This document shows positions 1 through 9,010 of a DNA stretch of 64,000 nt, piece after piece. The notes beneath the pieces were generated by a model that worked only from the letters and a program-made list of their open reading frames with translations, had not been told where the DNA came from and did not search any database. Each line of letters starts with the position of its first letter. Position 1 is the stretch's first letter. The stretch comes from Streptomyces sp. NBC_00620 (GTDB lineage Bacteria; Actinomycetota; Actinomycetes; Streptomycetales; Streptomycetaceae): assembly GCF_026341825.1 (NCBI RefSeq), contig NZ_JAPENY010000001.1, positions 372,001 through 436,000 on the forward strand. Direction: 5' to 3'. A program made the translations under genes and the position numbers.

Positions 1-1
1 C

Positions 2-85
2 AAGGAGCTGGAGGAGCAGCGTGTGGACGGGCATCGCGTATTCCCGTCCGAGGCCGCTCGGGGACGTGACACAGACGACCTGTGA
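2..85 (+). CDS. 3' end of an upstream gene (partial)
   Basis: The window opens inside a reading frame of 27 codons that ends at a TGA at 83-85. The residues are charged (Lys-Glu-Leu-Glu-Glu at the visible start, Asp-Asp-Leu at the end) and fit the hydrophilic C-terminus of a larger protein. The next gene, mrp, starts 44 bases further on the same strand, so the two may be co-transcribed. Too little is visible to name the product. Confidence 0.45.
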   Translation, partial: KELEEQRVDGHRVFPSEAARGRDTDDL

Positions 86-129
86 CGGGGCTTTCCGGGG
101 CCCATGGGGTGCCCCGTACCATCGACGGT

Positions 130-1266
130 ATGGCGGCTATGGAAGACGCGGTGCGTGAAGCACTGGCGACGGTGAACGATCCCGAGATCCAGCGACCCAT
201 CACCGAACTGGGGATGGTCAAATCTGTTGAGATCAGTGCGGACGGTGCGGTCGCGGTCACTGTCTATCTGACCGTCTCCGGCTGCCCGATGCGCCAGACC
301 ATCACGGACACCGTGACGGCGGCTGTCGCGGCGGTCGAGGGCGTCACGCACGTCGACGTGACCCTCGACGTGATGGGCGACGAGCAGCGCCGCGAGCTCG
401 CGGCCGCGCTGCGCGGCGGGACGGCCGAGCGCGAGGTCCCCTTCGCCCAGCCGGGCTCGCTCACCCGCGTGTACGCGGTCGCCTCCGGCAAGGGCGGCGT
501 CGGCAAGTCCTCGGTGACGGTGAACCTGGCGGCGGCGATGGCCGCCGACGGCCTCAAGGTCGGTGTCGTCGACGCGGACATCTACGGCCACTCCGTGCCC
601 CGCATGCTGGGCGTCGACGGCAAGCCCACCCAGGTCGAGAACATGATCATGCCGCCGTCCGCGCACGGTGTGAAGGTCATCTCGATCGGCATGTTCACGC
701 CGGGCAACGCGCCCGTCGTCTGGCGTGGCCCGATGCTCCACCGCGCCCTCCAGCAGTTCCTGGCGGACGTCTTCTGGGGCGACCTGGACGTCCTCCTCCT
801 GGACCTCCCGCCGGGCACCGGCGACATCGCGATCTCGGTCGCGCAGCTCGTCCCGAACGCCGAGATCCTCGTCGTGACGACTCCGCAGCAGGCCGCCGCC
901 GAGGTGGCCGAGCGCGCGGGCTCCATCGCCGTCCAGACCCACCAGAAGATCGTCGGCGTCGTCGAGAACATGTCCGGCCTGCCCTGCCCGCACTGCGGCG
1001 AGATGGTCGACGTCTTCGGCACCGGCGGCGGCCAGTCCGTCGCCGAGGGCCTGACCCGCACCACGGGCACCAACGTCCCGGTCCTCGGCAGCATCCCGAT
1101 CGACGTCCGCCTCCGCGAAGGCGGCGACGAGGGCAAGCCGGTGGTCCTGACCGACCCCGACTCCCCGGCGGGCGCCGCCCTACGATCAATCGCAGGAAAA
1201 CTCGGCGGCCGAGCCCGAGGCCTCTCGGGCATGTCCCTGGGCATCACCCCGAGGAACAAGTTTTAA
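130..1266 (+). CDS. mrp: Mrp/ApbC-family P-loop ATPase (Fe-S cluster carrier)
   Basis: This 378-residue protein has an N-terminal MIP18/DUF59 domain (about residues 1-80) and a MinD/Mrp-type ATPase domain. A deviant Walker A motif, GKGGVGKS, lies at residues 120-127, and a CPHC metal-binding pair at 286-289. Members of the family bind and transfer Fe-S clusters in the cytoplasm. The frame is open back to 82, but the ATG at 130 starts directly at the DUF59 domain and was preferred. The gene sits at the end of a sigma factor/anti-sigma/htrA/tatB block, as in mycobacteria (Rv1229c). Its transcript should end at the perfect hairpin at 1375-1428. Confidence 0.93.
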   Translation: MAAMEDAVREALATVNDPEIQRPITELGMVKSVEISADGAVAVTVYLTVSGCPMRQTITDTVTAAVAAVEGVTHVDVTLDVMGDEQRRELAAALRGGTAEREVPFAQPGSLTRVYAVASGKGGVGKSSVTVNLAAAMAADGLKVGVVDADIYGHSVPRMLGVDGKPTQVENMIMPPSAHGVKVISIGMFTPGNAPVVWRGPMLHRALQQFLADVFWGDLDVLLLDLPPGTGDIAISVAQLVPNAEILVVTTPQQAAAEVAERAGSIAVQTHQKIVGVVENMSGLPCPHCGEMVDVFGTGGGQSVAEGLTRTTGTNVPVLGSIPIDVRLREGGDEGKPVVLTDPDSPAGAALRSIAGKLGGRARGLSGMSLGITPRNKF

Positions 1267-1303
1267 CGAGCGCTAGGGGCAGCCCCGTCAGGGGCGCCCC
1301 TTC

Positions 1304-1345
1304 AGGGGCGCGGGGAACTGCGCGAGCAACCACGACGCACCCGCA
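1304..1345. repeat. Streptomyces intergenic repeat, family 1, copy 1
   Basis: The sequence around GGGGCGCGGGGAACTGCGCG followed by a CCACGACGCACCC-like tail recurs, inverted, at 9011-9043 and 19031-19065. All copies sit just after a stop codon. It is a short palindrome-containing element of unknown function that is common in Streptomyces genomes. Confidence 0.7.
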
Positions 1346-1374
1346 GGTTCAAACGCTCCAGAGCACCTCGGATC

Positions 1375-1428
1375 GCATACGGGGATGGGGGCGCCGTCAC
1401 TCAAGACGGCGCCCCCATCCCCGTATGC
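1375..1428. terminator. Perfect 24-bp stem hairpin between convergent genes
   Basis: Bases 1375-1398 are the exact reverse complement of 1405-1428, with a 6-base loop (ACTCAA). The hairpin lies between mrp (+, stop at 1266) and the hypothetical gene ending at 1436 on the minus strand, so it can end transcription from both sides. There is no T-run, as is usual in high-GC actinomycetes. Confidence 0.85.
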
Positions 1429-1435
1429 CCGCCGC

Positions 1436-2092
1436 CTAGGCGTACGCGCCGATGTCCTTGATCATTGAGAACCCAAGACCATACGCACTCATCCCCCGCC
1501 CGTACGCGCCCACATGCACGCCCTCCTGGGTGGAACCCGCAAGCACCCAGCCGAACTCGGACTCGCGGTAGTGGAAGGGCGTGGGAACGCCGTCCACGGG
1601 GAGGGACAGGGAGGACCAGTCGGAGCCGGTCAGGTCGTCGGCCAGGACCCACGCCGTTTCCGTCTGCTGGTCCAGCCAGTCGTCCCGGAGGGTGTGGTCC
1701 ATCTGGCCGGGCCAGGTGAAGGACAGCAGCCCCACTCCCGCGAGCCAGGCCGCGGAGGAGACCGAGGTGGCCTCCAGCAGGCCCGTACCGTCCGCGCTGC
1801 GGCGTACGGGGCTGGCCGCGACGGTGACCACCACCGCGAAGCGTTCCTTGTCCTCCGTCGTCTCACCGCGCACGGTGGGCTCTTCACCGTGCCCGATCGA
1901 ACCGTGCTCGACGGCACCGTCCGCCGAGGTACCCACCTGCATCAGCCAGCGCGGCCCCGTGAAGGCCTCGTCGAGGCCGTACCAAGGGAAGGGCGCCAGC
2001 AGGTAGCCGTCGACCGTGCGCCGGGCGGAGGGGACCTGTTGTCCGCCCTCCGCGGCCGGCGCCTGCGCGCCTACCCGACTTGTCGTCTCCAT
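1436..2092 (-). CDS. Conserved hypothetical protein (218 aa)
   Basis: I do not recognise a named family. The ATG at 2092 was chosen because an AGGAGG ribosome site lies about 9 bases upstream; the frame itself is open to 2185. The protein is acidic and Trp-rich in the middle, and has no signal peptide or convincing membrane segment. It contains an evenly spread mixture of hydrophobic and polar residues expected of a soluble globular protein. It is convergent with mrp and sits downstream of tatB on the same strand, 186 bases away. Confidence 0.75.
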   Translation of the reverse strand: METTSRVGAQAPAAEGGQQVPSARRTVDGYLLAPFPWYGLDEAFTGPRWLMQVGTSADGAVEHGSIGHGEEPTVRGETTEDKERFAVVVTVAASPVRRSADGTGLLEATSVSSAAWLAGVGLLSFTWPGQMDHTLRDDWLDQQTETAWVLADDLTGSDWSSLSLPVDGVPTPFHYRESEFGWVLAGSTQEGVHVGAYGRGMSAYGLGFSMIKDIGAYA

Positions 2093-2278
2093 CTGCCGGA
2101 CGCCTCCTAGCTCTCGTCGGACCGACGGGCCCGCCCCCCTCGGGCGTCCGTATCGGTCCGCACAACAACTGGGCAGCATAGCCACACCGCTCCGAGCAGC
2201 CGGGAAACCGCCCGGCGCGTGGGTACGTTTTCAGGCCGCGTGAGACTCAGCTCACGTGCGGCACGAGCCGTGTACGGC

Positions 2279-2713
2279 TCAGGTGGCGTCCGCGTCGAAG
2301 GGCGGGCGCTCGTCCTTGGCGAGGTCGAGCTTCTCGCGCTTCTTCGTCATGTCGACGGAGCCGCCGGACGGGGTGGCCGACGATTCGGACTCGCGGCCGT
2401 GCACCGCGTCCGTGACCTCGGCCATCTCCTTCTTCAGGTCGAAGCCGTTGCGGATTTCCTTGAGCCCCAGCTCGTCATTGTCCAGCTGCTTGCGGATGAA
2501 CGTCTTGGGGTTGAGGTCCTCGAACTCGAAGTCCTTGAACTCCGGACCGAGTTCCTCGCGGATGTCCGCCTTGGCGCTGTCCGAGAACTCACGGATCTTG
2601 CGGATGGTGCGCGTGACATCCTGGATCAGCTTGGGGAGCTTGTCCGGACCGAAGACGAGCACGGCGAGGACAACGAGCGCCACGACCTCGAGCGGTCCTA
2701 TGTCATTGAACAC
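2279..2713 (-). CDS. tatB: Sec-independent translocase subunit TatB
   Basis: The 144-residue product has the TatA/B layout: a very short N-terminus, one hydrophobic helix (about residues 6-22) ending in FGPDKLP, then an amphipathic helix and a charged cytoplasmic tail. The family forms the substrate-binding part of the twin-arginine translocase with TatC. The GTG at 2713 was chosen over the upstream ATG at 2782 because a good AAGGAG site precedes it and the hydrophobic helix then begins at once. It lies downstream of the HtrA-like protease gene, the arrangement seen in mycobacteria (Rv1223-Rv1224). A Tat-type signal is visible in the binding protein at 37430, which may be a client. Confidence 0.93.
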   Translation of the reverse strand: MFNDIGPLEVVALVVLAVLVFGPDKLPKLIQDVTRTIRKIREFSDSAKADIREELGPEFKDFEFEDLNPKTFIRKQLDNDELGLKEIRNGFDLKKEMAEVTDAVHGRESESSATPSGGSVDMTKKREKLDLAKDERPPFDADAT

Positions 2714-2904
2714 CTGAAGCTCCTTGCGATGTCCTCGGTCCTCGGCCCTCGGCAGGTCTTCCGTGGTCCGGGCCGTGTCCACGGTACCCGGCCATCCTGT
2801 CCGTCCGGAACTGTCCCGGGGCTTCCGGGTTCATGTACACGGCGGGTTTTCCGCGAAGTTTGCCGTTCAGGGCGGGCCCGGGCCGACTTTCTGTGAAGTT
2901 CCTG

Positions 2905-4770
2905 TCAGTTGCTGTCGGCCGAGCCGAGGACCAGGCTGATCTGCTTCTCCGTGCCGCCCCGCAGGACGGTCAGCCGGAGCGTGTCGCCGGGGCGGTGCGC
3001 GCGGGTCTTCACGATGAGCTCCTCACCGGAGTGCACGGGACGGCCGTCGATCTCGGTGATGATGTCGCCCGGCTCGATGCCCGCCTTGGCGCCGGGGCCG
3101 CCCTCGGTGACCGCCGGGCCGCCGTCGCCGCTCTGCGTCCCGACCTTGGCGCCGTCGCCCGTGTAGTCCATGTCGAGCGTCACGCCGATCACGGGGTGGG
3201 TCGCCCTGCCGGTGTTGATCAGCTCCTCGGCGACGCGCTTGCCCTGGTTGATGGGGATGGCGAAACCGAGCCCGATCGAACCGGACTGACCGCTCTCCAG
3301 GCCGGAGCCGCTGTCGGCGGAGCGGATGGCGCTGTTGATGCCGATGACCTGGGCCTTGGAGTCGAGAAGGGGTCCGCCGGAGTTGCCGGGGTTGATGGGA
3401 GCGTCGGTCTGCAACGCGTCCACGTAACTGACGTCGCTCCCGTCGCCGCTCTCCCCGCCCGCCGTGATGGGCCGCTCCTTGGCGCTGATGATGCCGGAGG
3501 TGACGGTGTTGGCGAGGTCGAAGGGGGCGCCGATGGCGACGACCGGGTCGCCGACCTGGACGTTGTCGGAGTTGCCGAGCGGCATGGGGTCGAGGCCGCT
3601 GACGCCGGTCACCCGGACGACGGCGAGGTCGTACCCGCTGTCGCGCCCGACGACCTTGGCCTTTGCCGTGTCGCCGCTGCTGAACGTCACGGATATCTCG
3701 CCGCTGTCGGCGGCCGGTTCGACCACGTGGTTGTTGGTGAGGATGTGCCCCTGGCCGTCGAGCACGAAGCCGGTGCCGGTGGCCTCCTCTTCGGAGCCGC
3801 TGACATGCAGGGTGACGACGCTGGGCAGCGCCTGGGCGGCGATCCCGGCCACGCTGTCCGGAGCCCGCTCCGGGACCTCCCTCACGGCCTGCGGCAGCTC
3901 GATGTCACTCCCCCCGCCGTTCCGCTCCAGATAGGCCCCTACGGTGCCTCCGACGCCTCCGGAGACCAGAGCGATCACCACGGCCCCGAGGACCAACACC
4001 TTGGTGGCCCGCTTGCGCCGCTGGGCCTTGGTGGCCACGGCCGCGCCGTTCTGCTGGAGGGGGCCGGGGGCGGCCCAGGGGTCGTAGTTCTGCCAGGGGG
4101 AGGGAGAGGCGGCGGCGGGCGGCTGGTGGCCCGGGCTCTGCGCGAAGACCGCGGGCACGGGCACGGGCGGTACGTGTGTGTCCTGAGCCGGGGGCGCCGC
4201 CGGGACGTGGGTGCCGTGTGCGGGCGTGGCCGCGGGGTGCTGGACGGGCGGGGCCGGGGCCCAGGGGCCCGGTTCGCCGTAGGGCGGGGTGCTGTAGGGG
4301 TCGGGGTCGTGCAGAGGCTTGGGACGGTCGGCGGGGGCCTGATCGTCAGGGACAGCGTCGGAAGGAAGGGGGGTGGGGGAAGCGGGGGGAACAGCGGGAA
4401 GGCCGTTGGGAGGAGCTGCAGGAACGGCGGGAAGGCCGGTGGCAGGAGTGGCGGAGAGGTCGGCGGGAGGAACAGCAGGGATGCCGTCCGACTCGCTGTC
4501 GTGGTGGGCCGGAGCCGCAGGACGGGCCAACTCGAAGTCGCCGTCGGCGTCGACGCCGGACCCCGTCGAGTCGGCGTGGACGCCGAACCCTGTCGAGTCG
4601 GCATCGGCGCCGGACGCCGCCAACTCACCGTCACCGAGAGGCCGGGCCAACTCGAAATCGCCCTCGGCCATCCGTACGTCCGCGGGCGAGCCCGCCCCGG
4701 CATCCCCCGGGGGGACCGGTGGCCGGGGTCGGCTCCACCACTTCGCCTTCGTGGGCTTCCCCTCGTTCAT
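2905..4770 (-). CDS. htrA: HtrA/DegP-like membrane-anchored serine protease with PDZ domain
   Basis: The product is about 621 residues. It has a long Pro/Ala-rich N-terminal region (to about 255), one membrane helix (about 256-281), an S1C trypsin-like protease domain and a C-terminal PDZ domain. The catalytic triad is visible as His348 (NNHVV), Asp381 (GYDLAVV) and Ser464 (PGNSGG). Such proteases degrade or process misfolded exported proteins outside the membrane. The ATG at 4770 follows a GGGGAG site; 4818 is an alternative. The gene follows the anti-sigma gene by about 140 bases on the same strand and is probably part of the ECF regulon, as in the mycobacterial sigE-rseA-htrA order. Confidence 0.92.
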   Translation of the reverse strand: MNEGKPTKAKWWSRPRPPVPPGDAGAGSPADVRMAEGDFELARPLGDGELAASGADADSTGFGVHADSTGSGVDADGDFELARPAAPAHHDSESDGIPAVPPADLSATPATGLPAVPAAPPNGLPAVPPASPTPLPSDAVPDDQAPADRPKPLHDPDPYSTPPYGEPGPWAPAPPVQHPAATPAHGTHVPAAPPAQDTHVPPVPVPAVFAQSPGHQPPAAASPSPWQNYDPWAAPGPLQQNGAAVATKAQRRKRATKVLVLGAVVIALVSGGVGGTVGAYLERNGGGSDIELPQAVREVPERAPDSVAGIAAQALPSVVTLHVSGSEEEATGTGFVLDGQGHILTNNHVVEPAADSGEISVTFSSGDTAKAKVVGRDSGYDLAVVRVTGVSGLDPMPLGNSDNVQVGDPVVAIGAPFDLANTVTSGIISAKERPITAGGESGDGSDVSYVDALQTDAPINPGNSGGPLLDSKAQVIGINSAIRSADSGSGLESGQSGSIGLGFAIPINQGKRVAEELINTGRATHPVIGVTLDMDYTGDGAKVGTQSGDGGPAVTEGGPGAKAGIEPGDIITEIDGRPVHSGEELIVKTRAHRPGDTLRLTVLRGGTEKQISLVLGSADSN

Positions 4771-4909
4771 GCTCTCCCCACACCTGGCCCCCGGGCACAA
4801 CTCACCGACGGTTGCCACAGATTGTCGACTCCGCGTCCGGAATCCCTCCGGCGGACGCGGCCCACCCCGGATTCAACCAGGTTCACGGGCCGCCGCGCAG
4901 AGGGCGGGG

Positions 4910-5902
4910 TCAGCGGAGGGTGCCTGAGGAGGGGGAGGTGGGGGACGGGGAGGAAGAGGGGGACGAGAGGGGGGCGGGGGCGGCGAGCAGGCCCGGAGTC
5001 GTGACGTCCGGGGCTGTGGACCACGAGGTCAGAGCGATCGGCTCGACTTCGGTGAACGGACGTATGAGCGGGGACATCACGGCGGCACCGGCGACCATGG
5101 GGGCCGTCAGTGTGTGCATGACCTCCTGGGCACGGTCGGGCGGAGCGGGGACTCCGGGGAGCAGCGGCGCGGACACCTCGGTGGGCGCCACCGTGCTCTG
5201 GCCGAGCGTCCGCTCGCCCTGTGCGAGCAGTGGCCCGACGGACCGGCGTCGCTGGGACTCGGGAGCAGTCGAGGCCCCCGCGCCCGGCGGACGCGTCGGC
5301 GTCACATTGCTTCCGGTACCGGATTCGCCCCGCGCGGCCGTGGTGTCACCGGTGGTCCCGGTCGACACCCCGCCGAGCGCGACGGCGGCAAGCGACACCG
5401 CTCCGGCCGCGGCGAAGGCGAAGCGCAGCCCGCGTGAGGCCGACCGCTCGGCCTCGTGACGGCTGACGTCATGGATGCGGAAGCCGCGCCCCGAGGAGGG
5501 GGGCAGCACGTCGGCGTGGGGTTCGGCGGGGACGTAACCGAAGGGCTCGCCCCTCACTCCGAAGACGCCGGTGCCGGCGGAGCCACCGGGGATTCTTCCG
5601 CCGAAGGCACCCCCGCCCAACGGCGAGCCCATGCCTGCGTCGGAGTCGCCTCCGCCGGGGAGCCCTTGGAGGCGGGCCAGGAAGCTCTCGGAGGGCGGCG
5701 GCGGGGCCATCTCCGCGAACACGTTCTTCAGTCGGCGCTGGGCGGCCGCCTCGGCCTTGCACTTCGCACAGGTGGCGAGGTGGGCCAGGACGCGCTCGCG
5801 CGACTCATGACCGAGCTCTCCGTCCACGAGGGCGGACAGTCGGTCTCCCAGATGCTGATCGGCAACGCGCCGCTGGGCAGGGTTCGGCCGTGATCCACTC
5901 AC
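4910..5902 (-). CDS. rseA: Zinc-finger anti-sigma factor (RseA-like), membrane-spanning
   Basis: The 330-residue protein has an N-terminal zinc-binding anti-sigma (ZAS) motif with His41, Cys45 and Cys48. A Gly-rich linker, one predicted membrane helix (about 158-180) and a Thr/Pro/Ser-rich outer part follow. ZAS proteins hold an ECF sigma factor inactive until stress. The GTG start overlaps the sigma factor's TGA by four bases (GTGA), which implies translational coupling and identifies it as the cognate regulator. The C-terminal tail is low-complexity Ser/Pro. The mycobacterial RseA is much shorter, so the long extracytoplasmic part is a streptomycete feature. Confidence 0.88.
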   Translation of the reverse strand: MSGSRPNPAQRRVADQHLGDRLSALVDGELGHESRERVLAHLATCAKCKAEAAAQRRLKNVFAEMAPPPPSESFLARLQGLPGGGDSDAGMGSPLGGGAFGGRIPGGSAGTGVFGVRGEPFGYVPAEPHADVLPPSSGRGFRIHDVSRHEAERSASRGLRFAFAAAGAVSLAAVALGGVSTGTTGDTTAARGESGTGSNVTPTRPPGAGASTAPESQRRRSVGPLLAQGERTLGQSTVAPTEVSAPLLPGVPAPPDRAQEVMHTLTAPMVAGAAVMSPLIRPFTEVEPIALTSWSTAPDVTTPGLLAAPAPLSSPSSSPSPTSPSSGTLR

Positions 5903-6672
5903 GCGGTCGCGCCCCCTCCTCCCAGCGCGGGCACACCGGTGACCGCGAAGCCGCGGCGCTCGGCACGGGCCTCGGGAGACCGGTGTGCGAGGGCCTTGCG
6001 CAGCTGCGAGCGGCCACGGTGGATCCGGCTGCGGACCGTGCCGAGCTTGACGCCCAGGGTCGCGGCGATCTCCTCGTACGAAAGTCCCTCGATGTCACAG
6101 AGGACGACCGCGGCGCGGAATTCGGGCGCGAGGGTGTCCAGCGCCTGCTGGACGTCCGCGTCGAAGTGCGCGTCGTTGAAGACCTGCTGCGGGGACGGCT
6201 CACGGCTGGGCAGTCGCTCGGCCGCGTCGTCGCCGAGGGCGTCGAAGCGGATGCGCTGCTTGCGGCGCACCATGTCCAGGAAGAGATTCGTGGTGATGCG
6301 GTGCAGCCAGCCCTCGAAGGTGCCGGGCGTGTAGGTCGACAGGGAGCGGAAGACACGGACGAAGACCTCTTGTGTCAGGTCCTCGGCATCGTGCTGGTTG
6401 CCCGTCAGGCGGTAGGCGAGCCGGTAGACCCGGCCGCTGTGCGTGCTGACGATCTCCTCCCAGGTGGGCGGAGTCCACGCCTGCGACTCCGCGTCGGTGG
6501 AAAACGTCGCGGTCTGCCCGGAGTCGGCACTGTGGATACGGTCAGCGGTGTTGGTCACGGATTTCGGCTCACCCGCCGACCTGAGAAAGCGCCGCAGCAC
6601 TCCTCCCCGATCCACAGGCGCAGCCGCACCTCCCCTGTCGGCTCTGGTGGTGTCCAGTGGAGCCCCTACCAT
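5899..6672 (-). CDS. ECF RNA polymerase sigma factor (mycobacterial SigE-like)
   Basis: With the ATG at 6672 (site GAGG seven bases upstream) the protein has 257 residues, the length I recall for M. tuberculosis SigE. Region 2 lies at about 78-140 and includes [14 protein letters not shown]; region 4 lies at about 175-225 with [12 protein letters not shown] and [11 protein letters not shown]. It directs RNA polymerase to envelope-stress promoters. Gene order sigma, anti-sigma, htrA, tatB matches mycobacteria, and a methyltransferase gene is divergent as with Rv1220c. An ECF-type promoter (GGAAC, 17 bases, CGTTT) lies about 130 bases upstream, suggesting autoregulation. It is not the Streptomyces gene named sigE, which belongs to another locus. 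Confidence 0.92.
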   Translation of the reverse strand: MVGAPLDTTRADRGGAAAPVDRGGVLRRFLRSAGEPKSVTNTADRIHSADSGQTATFSTDAESQAWTPPTWEEIVSTHSGRVYRLAYRLTGNQHDAEDLTQEVFVRVFRSLSTYTPGTFEGWLHRITTNLFLDMVRRKQRIRFDALGDDAAERLPSREPSPQQVFNDAHFDADVQQALDTLAPEFRAAVVLCDIEGLSYEEIAATLGVKLGTVRSRIHRGRSQLRKALAHRSPEARAERRGFAVTGVPALGGGGATA

Positions 6673-6801
6673 AGCCACCTCGCCCGTTAGCTCCGGATAA
6701 GCGGTTTTACGAGAATTTGATACGTGCTCATATCGCTGCGTCAGCACTTGCTCGGCGTCCTGATCCACGTGCTTCCCCCCAGTGCGTTTCCCCACCCCTC
6801 T

Positions 6802-6828
6802 AAACGCCTGGTCCCATCTGCGGGTTCC
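6802..6828 (-). promoter_or_regulatory. ECF-type promoter of the sigma factor operon
   Basis: On the minus strand GGAAC occupies 6828-6824 and CGTTT 6806-6802, separated by 17 bases. This matches the GGAAC/CGTT pattern used by many ECF sigma factors of the SigE/RpoE class. Transcription would start near 6795, giving a leader of about 120 bases before the ATG at 6672. Confidence 0.6.
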
Positions 6829-6881
6829 CGGCACCAACGGATACAGTCACGGCCAGGCAACTACGGGGACAGGAGAGGGTC

Positions 6882-7517
6882 ATTACCGGCAACCGGCAGC
6901 CAAGCTGGGCGGCGTTCGCCGACGCCTTTGTCGCCGAGGACGAAGCACTGCTCTGGGCCCGGGACCGGGCCCAGGAAGCAGGGCTGCGCTCGGTGTCGCC
7001 CGGTACAGGCGCCGCGCTGCGGTTGCTCGCCGCCACCGTGGACGCGAAAGCGGTGGCGGAGATCGGGACCGGGACCGGAGTCTCCGGAATCCATCTCCTC
7101 AACGGCATGCGGCCGGACGGGGTACTGACCACCGTGGATCCGGAGCCGGAGCGCCAGCAGTTCGCCCGCCAGGCCTTCCGCGCCGCCGGTTTCGCCAGCA
7201 ACCGCGCCCGCTTCATCCCGGGCCGCGCCCTCGATGTCCTGCCCCGGCTCGCGGACTCCGGGTACGACCTCGTCTTCTGCGACGGCGACCGTCTGGAGTG
7301 CCTGGACTACTTCGCTGAATCGTTGCGCCTGCTTCGTCCGGGCGGGCTCGTCGTCTTCGAGGGCGTCTTCGCGGACGGCCGCACGGTGGACGCGGGACCG
7401 CAGCCGGCGGAGGTCGGGCGACTGCGGGAGCTGCTGCGCGCAGTGCGCGAGAGCCAGGATCTGGTGCCCTCGCTACTGCCCGTGGGCGACGGCCTGCTGT
7501 GCGCGGTCAAACGCTGA
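6882..7517 (+). CDS. SAM-dependent O-methyltransferase (Rv1220c-like), apparent ATT start
   Basis: The 211-residue frame has the class I methyltransferase core: an EIGTGTGVSG motif I, acidic VDPEPE after strand 2 and YDLVFCDGD before strand 4. It resembles the methyltransferase that stands divergent to sigE in mycobacteria. The first ATG/GTG/TTG in frame is a GTG at 6993, which would cut off about 37 residues that look like a real N-terminus (WAAFADAFVAEDEALLWA). An in-frame ATT at 6882 lies six bases after an AGGAGAGGG ribosome site and no ordinary start exists back to the stop at 6801. I therefore annotate ATT as the start. Substrate unknown. Confidence 0.82.
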   Translation: MTGNRQPSWAAFADAFVAEDEALLWARDRAQEAGLRSVSPGTGAALRLLAATVDAKAVAEIGTGTGVSGIHLLNGMRPDGVLTTVDPEPERQQFARQAFRAAGFASNRARFIPGRALDVLPRLADSGYDLVFCDGDRLECLDYFAESLRLLRPGGLVVFEGVFADGRTVDAGPQPAEVGRLRELLRAVRESQDLVPSLLPVGDGLLCAVKR

Positions 7518-7576
7518 TCCAGGGCACCCGCCTGGGCCTCTGACCAGGGGTTACGTCGGTCCCGTACCCATGAAAA

Positions 7577-7616
7577 ACAGCTGCCCCGGCACCGCGTACG
7601 ATGCCAGGGCAGCTGT
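7577..7616. terminator. Hairpin between convergent genes
   Basis: ACAGCTGCCC at 7577-7586 pairs exactly with 7607-7616, with a further inner GGCA/TGCC pair. It stands between the methyltransferase gene (+, stop 7517) and the DUF3117 gene (-, stop 7639). Confidence 0.8.
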
Positions 7617-7638
7617 AGGGGTATGGTCGCGTCCCGCG

Positions 7639-7806
7639 TCAGCCGACGACCTTCTTGAGGGCGTCGCCGAGCGCGTCGGCCTCGTCAGGGGTCAGCTCGA
7701 CGACGAGCCGACCGCCGCCTTCGAGCGGAACGCGCATGACGATGCCCCGCCCCTCCTTGGTCACCTCGAGCGGGCCATCGCCCGTCCGCGGCTTCATGGC
7801 CGCCAT
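7639..7806 (-). CDS. DUF3117 small conserved protein (55 aa)
   Basis: This 55-residue frame starts at the ATG at 7806 after an AAGGGG site. It reads MAAMKPRTGDGPLEV at the start and LGDALKKVVG at the end, the pattern of the highly conserved actinobacterial DUF3117 family (Rv1211 in M. tuberculosis). The function is not established. The protein is small and Lys/Glu-rich, with an amphipathic C-terminal helix. Next to it, across a 372-base intergenic region, lies the crotonase gene. The position near tag and a DivIVA-like gene is the same as in mycobacteria. Confidence 0.92.
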   Translation of the reverse strand: MAAMKPRTGDGPLEVTKEGRGIVMRVPLEGGGRLVVELTPDEADALGDALKKVVG

Positions 7807-8178
7807 GCTCGTTCCCCTTCCTGAAACCAGCTCATCGTCGCCGACGGCCCCTTAGAAGGGCACGCCCGTCCCCTCATAGGACACGCGTCACCGGCATCGA
7901 ACACATTGCTTCCAGGCCATTATCCCGCATCTCAGGACCCGATGACCAACATCAGTCGGCATCGCTTGCGCAACGCGCTTGAGCAAAACCACTCAATTCG
8001 GCGATGTGACTGCGATACTGCGCCGCCGCACGACCCTCCAAGGTCACGAATTCTTTGACGCAGGTCACATGTCCGAGCGGCTCCACTGTCAGTGATCTCC
8101 GTCATGCTGTCCTCGGAAGCAGGACGTACCGGCGGGTAGGCGGGTACGACGGAGCCGCGACACCGGAGGGGACCCACC
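7807..8178. other. Gene-free region with divergent promoters expected
   Basis: This 372-base stretch separates the divergent DUF3117 (-) and crotonase (+) genes. I see no reading frame with a ribosome site. The G+C content drops locally around 7900-8070, as expected for promoters, but no hexamer pair was convincing enough to mark. Confidence 0.5.
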
Positions 8179-8985
8179 ATGGCCGACACCGTGCTCTACG
8201 AGGTGAGCGACGGACTCGCGACGATCACGCTGAACCGCCCCGAGGCGATGAACGCGATGAACATCGCGACCAAGGTCGCCTTCCGGGACGCGGCAGAGGC
8301 CGCCGCCTCCGACGACTCCGTACGGGCCGTGCTGCTGACCGCCGCCGGTGACCGGGCGTTCTGCGTGGGCCAGGACCTCAAGGAACACGTAGGCGGGCTG
8401 CTCGCGGCCCGCGAGTCGGGCGCCGGCGAGGGTGTCATGAGCACCGTGCAGGAGCACTACAACCCGATCGTGCGGGCCCTGACCGGGGCGGCGAAGCCGG
8501 TGGTGGCCGCGGTGAACGGCGTCGCGGCGGGGGCCGGGTTCGGCTTCGCGCTCGCGGCGGATTACCGGATCGTGGCCGATACGGCTGCGTTCAACACGTC
8601 GTTCGCCGGGGTCGCGCTGACCGCCGACTCCGGTATCTCCTGGACGCTGCCTCGGGTCGTCGGCCCGAGCCGTGCCGCCGATCTGCTGCTCTTTCCGCGC
8701 AGCATCAGCGCTCAGGAGGCGTACGAGCTGGGGATTGCGAACCGGCTCGTGCCCTCCTCGGAGCTGGCCTCCGAGGCCGTGAAGGTGGCCCGTGCGCTGG
8801 CCGAAGGGCCGACGCTGGCGTATGCCGCCCTCAAGGAGTCCCTTGCCTATGCCCTCTCCCACTCCCTGGACGAGTCCCTGGAGAAGGAGGACGAGCTTCA
8901 GTCTCGGGCGGGGGCTTCAGAGGACCACTTGATCGCTGTTCAGGCGTTCGTGAACAAGGAGAAGCCGAAGTACTTGGGGCGGTGA
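8179..8985 (+). CDS. Enoyl-CoA hydratase/isomerase family protein
   Basis: The 268-residue protein is a crotonase-fold enzyme. The two oxyanion-hole segments are visible: AFCVGQDLKEH near residue 70 and NGVAAGAGFG near 115. The catalytic region reads FAGVALTADSGISWTLPR, with Asp rather than the hydratase Glu, as in isomerase-type members such as PaaG. A 2,3-dehydroacyl-CoA isomerase or ring-opening role is therefore as likely as hydration. The ATG at 8179 follows a GGAGGGG site. It appears to be monocistronic; a family-1 repeat follows the stop. Confidence 0.88.
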   Translation: MADTVLYEVSDGLATITLNRPEAMNAMNIATKVAFRDAAEAAASDDSVRAVLLTAAGDRAFCVGQDLKEHVGGLLAARESGAGEGVMSTVQEHYNPIVRALTGAAKPVVAAVNGVAAGAGFGFALAADYRIVADTAAFNTSFAGVALTADSGISWTLPRVVGPSRAADLLLFPRSISAQEAYELGIANRLVPSSELASEAVKVARALAEGPTLAYAALKESLAYALSHSLDESLEKEDELQSRAGASEDHLIAVQAFVNKEKPKYLGR

Positions 8986-9010
8986 CCGTTTGATTGGGAA
9001 CTGCGGGCCC

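Noticed and set aside
2833..5004. 723-codon plus-strand frame opposite htrA
   Set aside because: Mirror of the htrA coding strand; no ribosome site, no recognisable domain.
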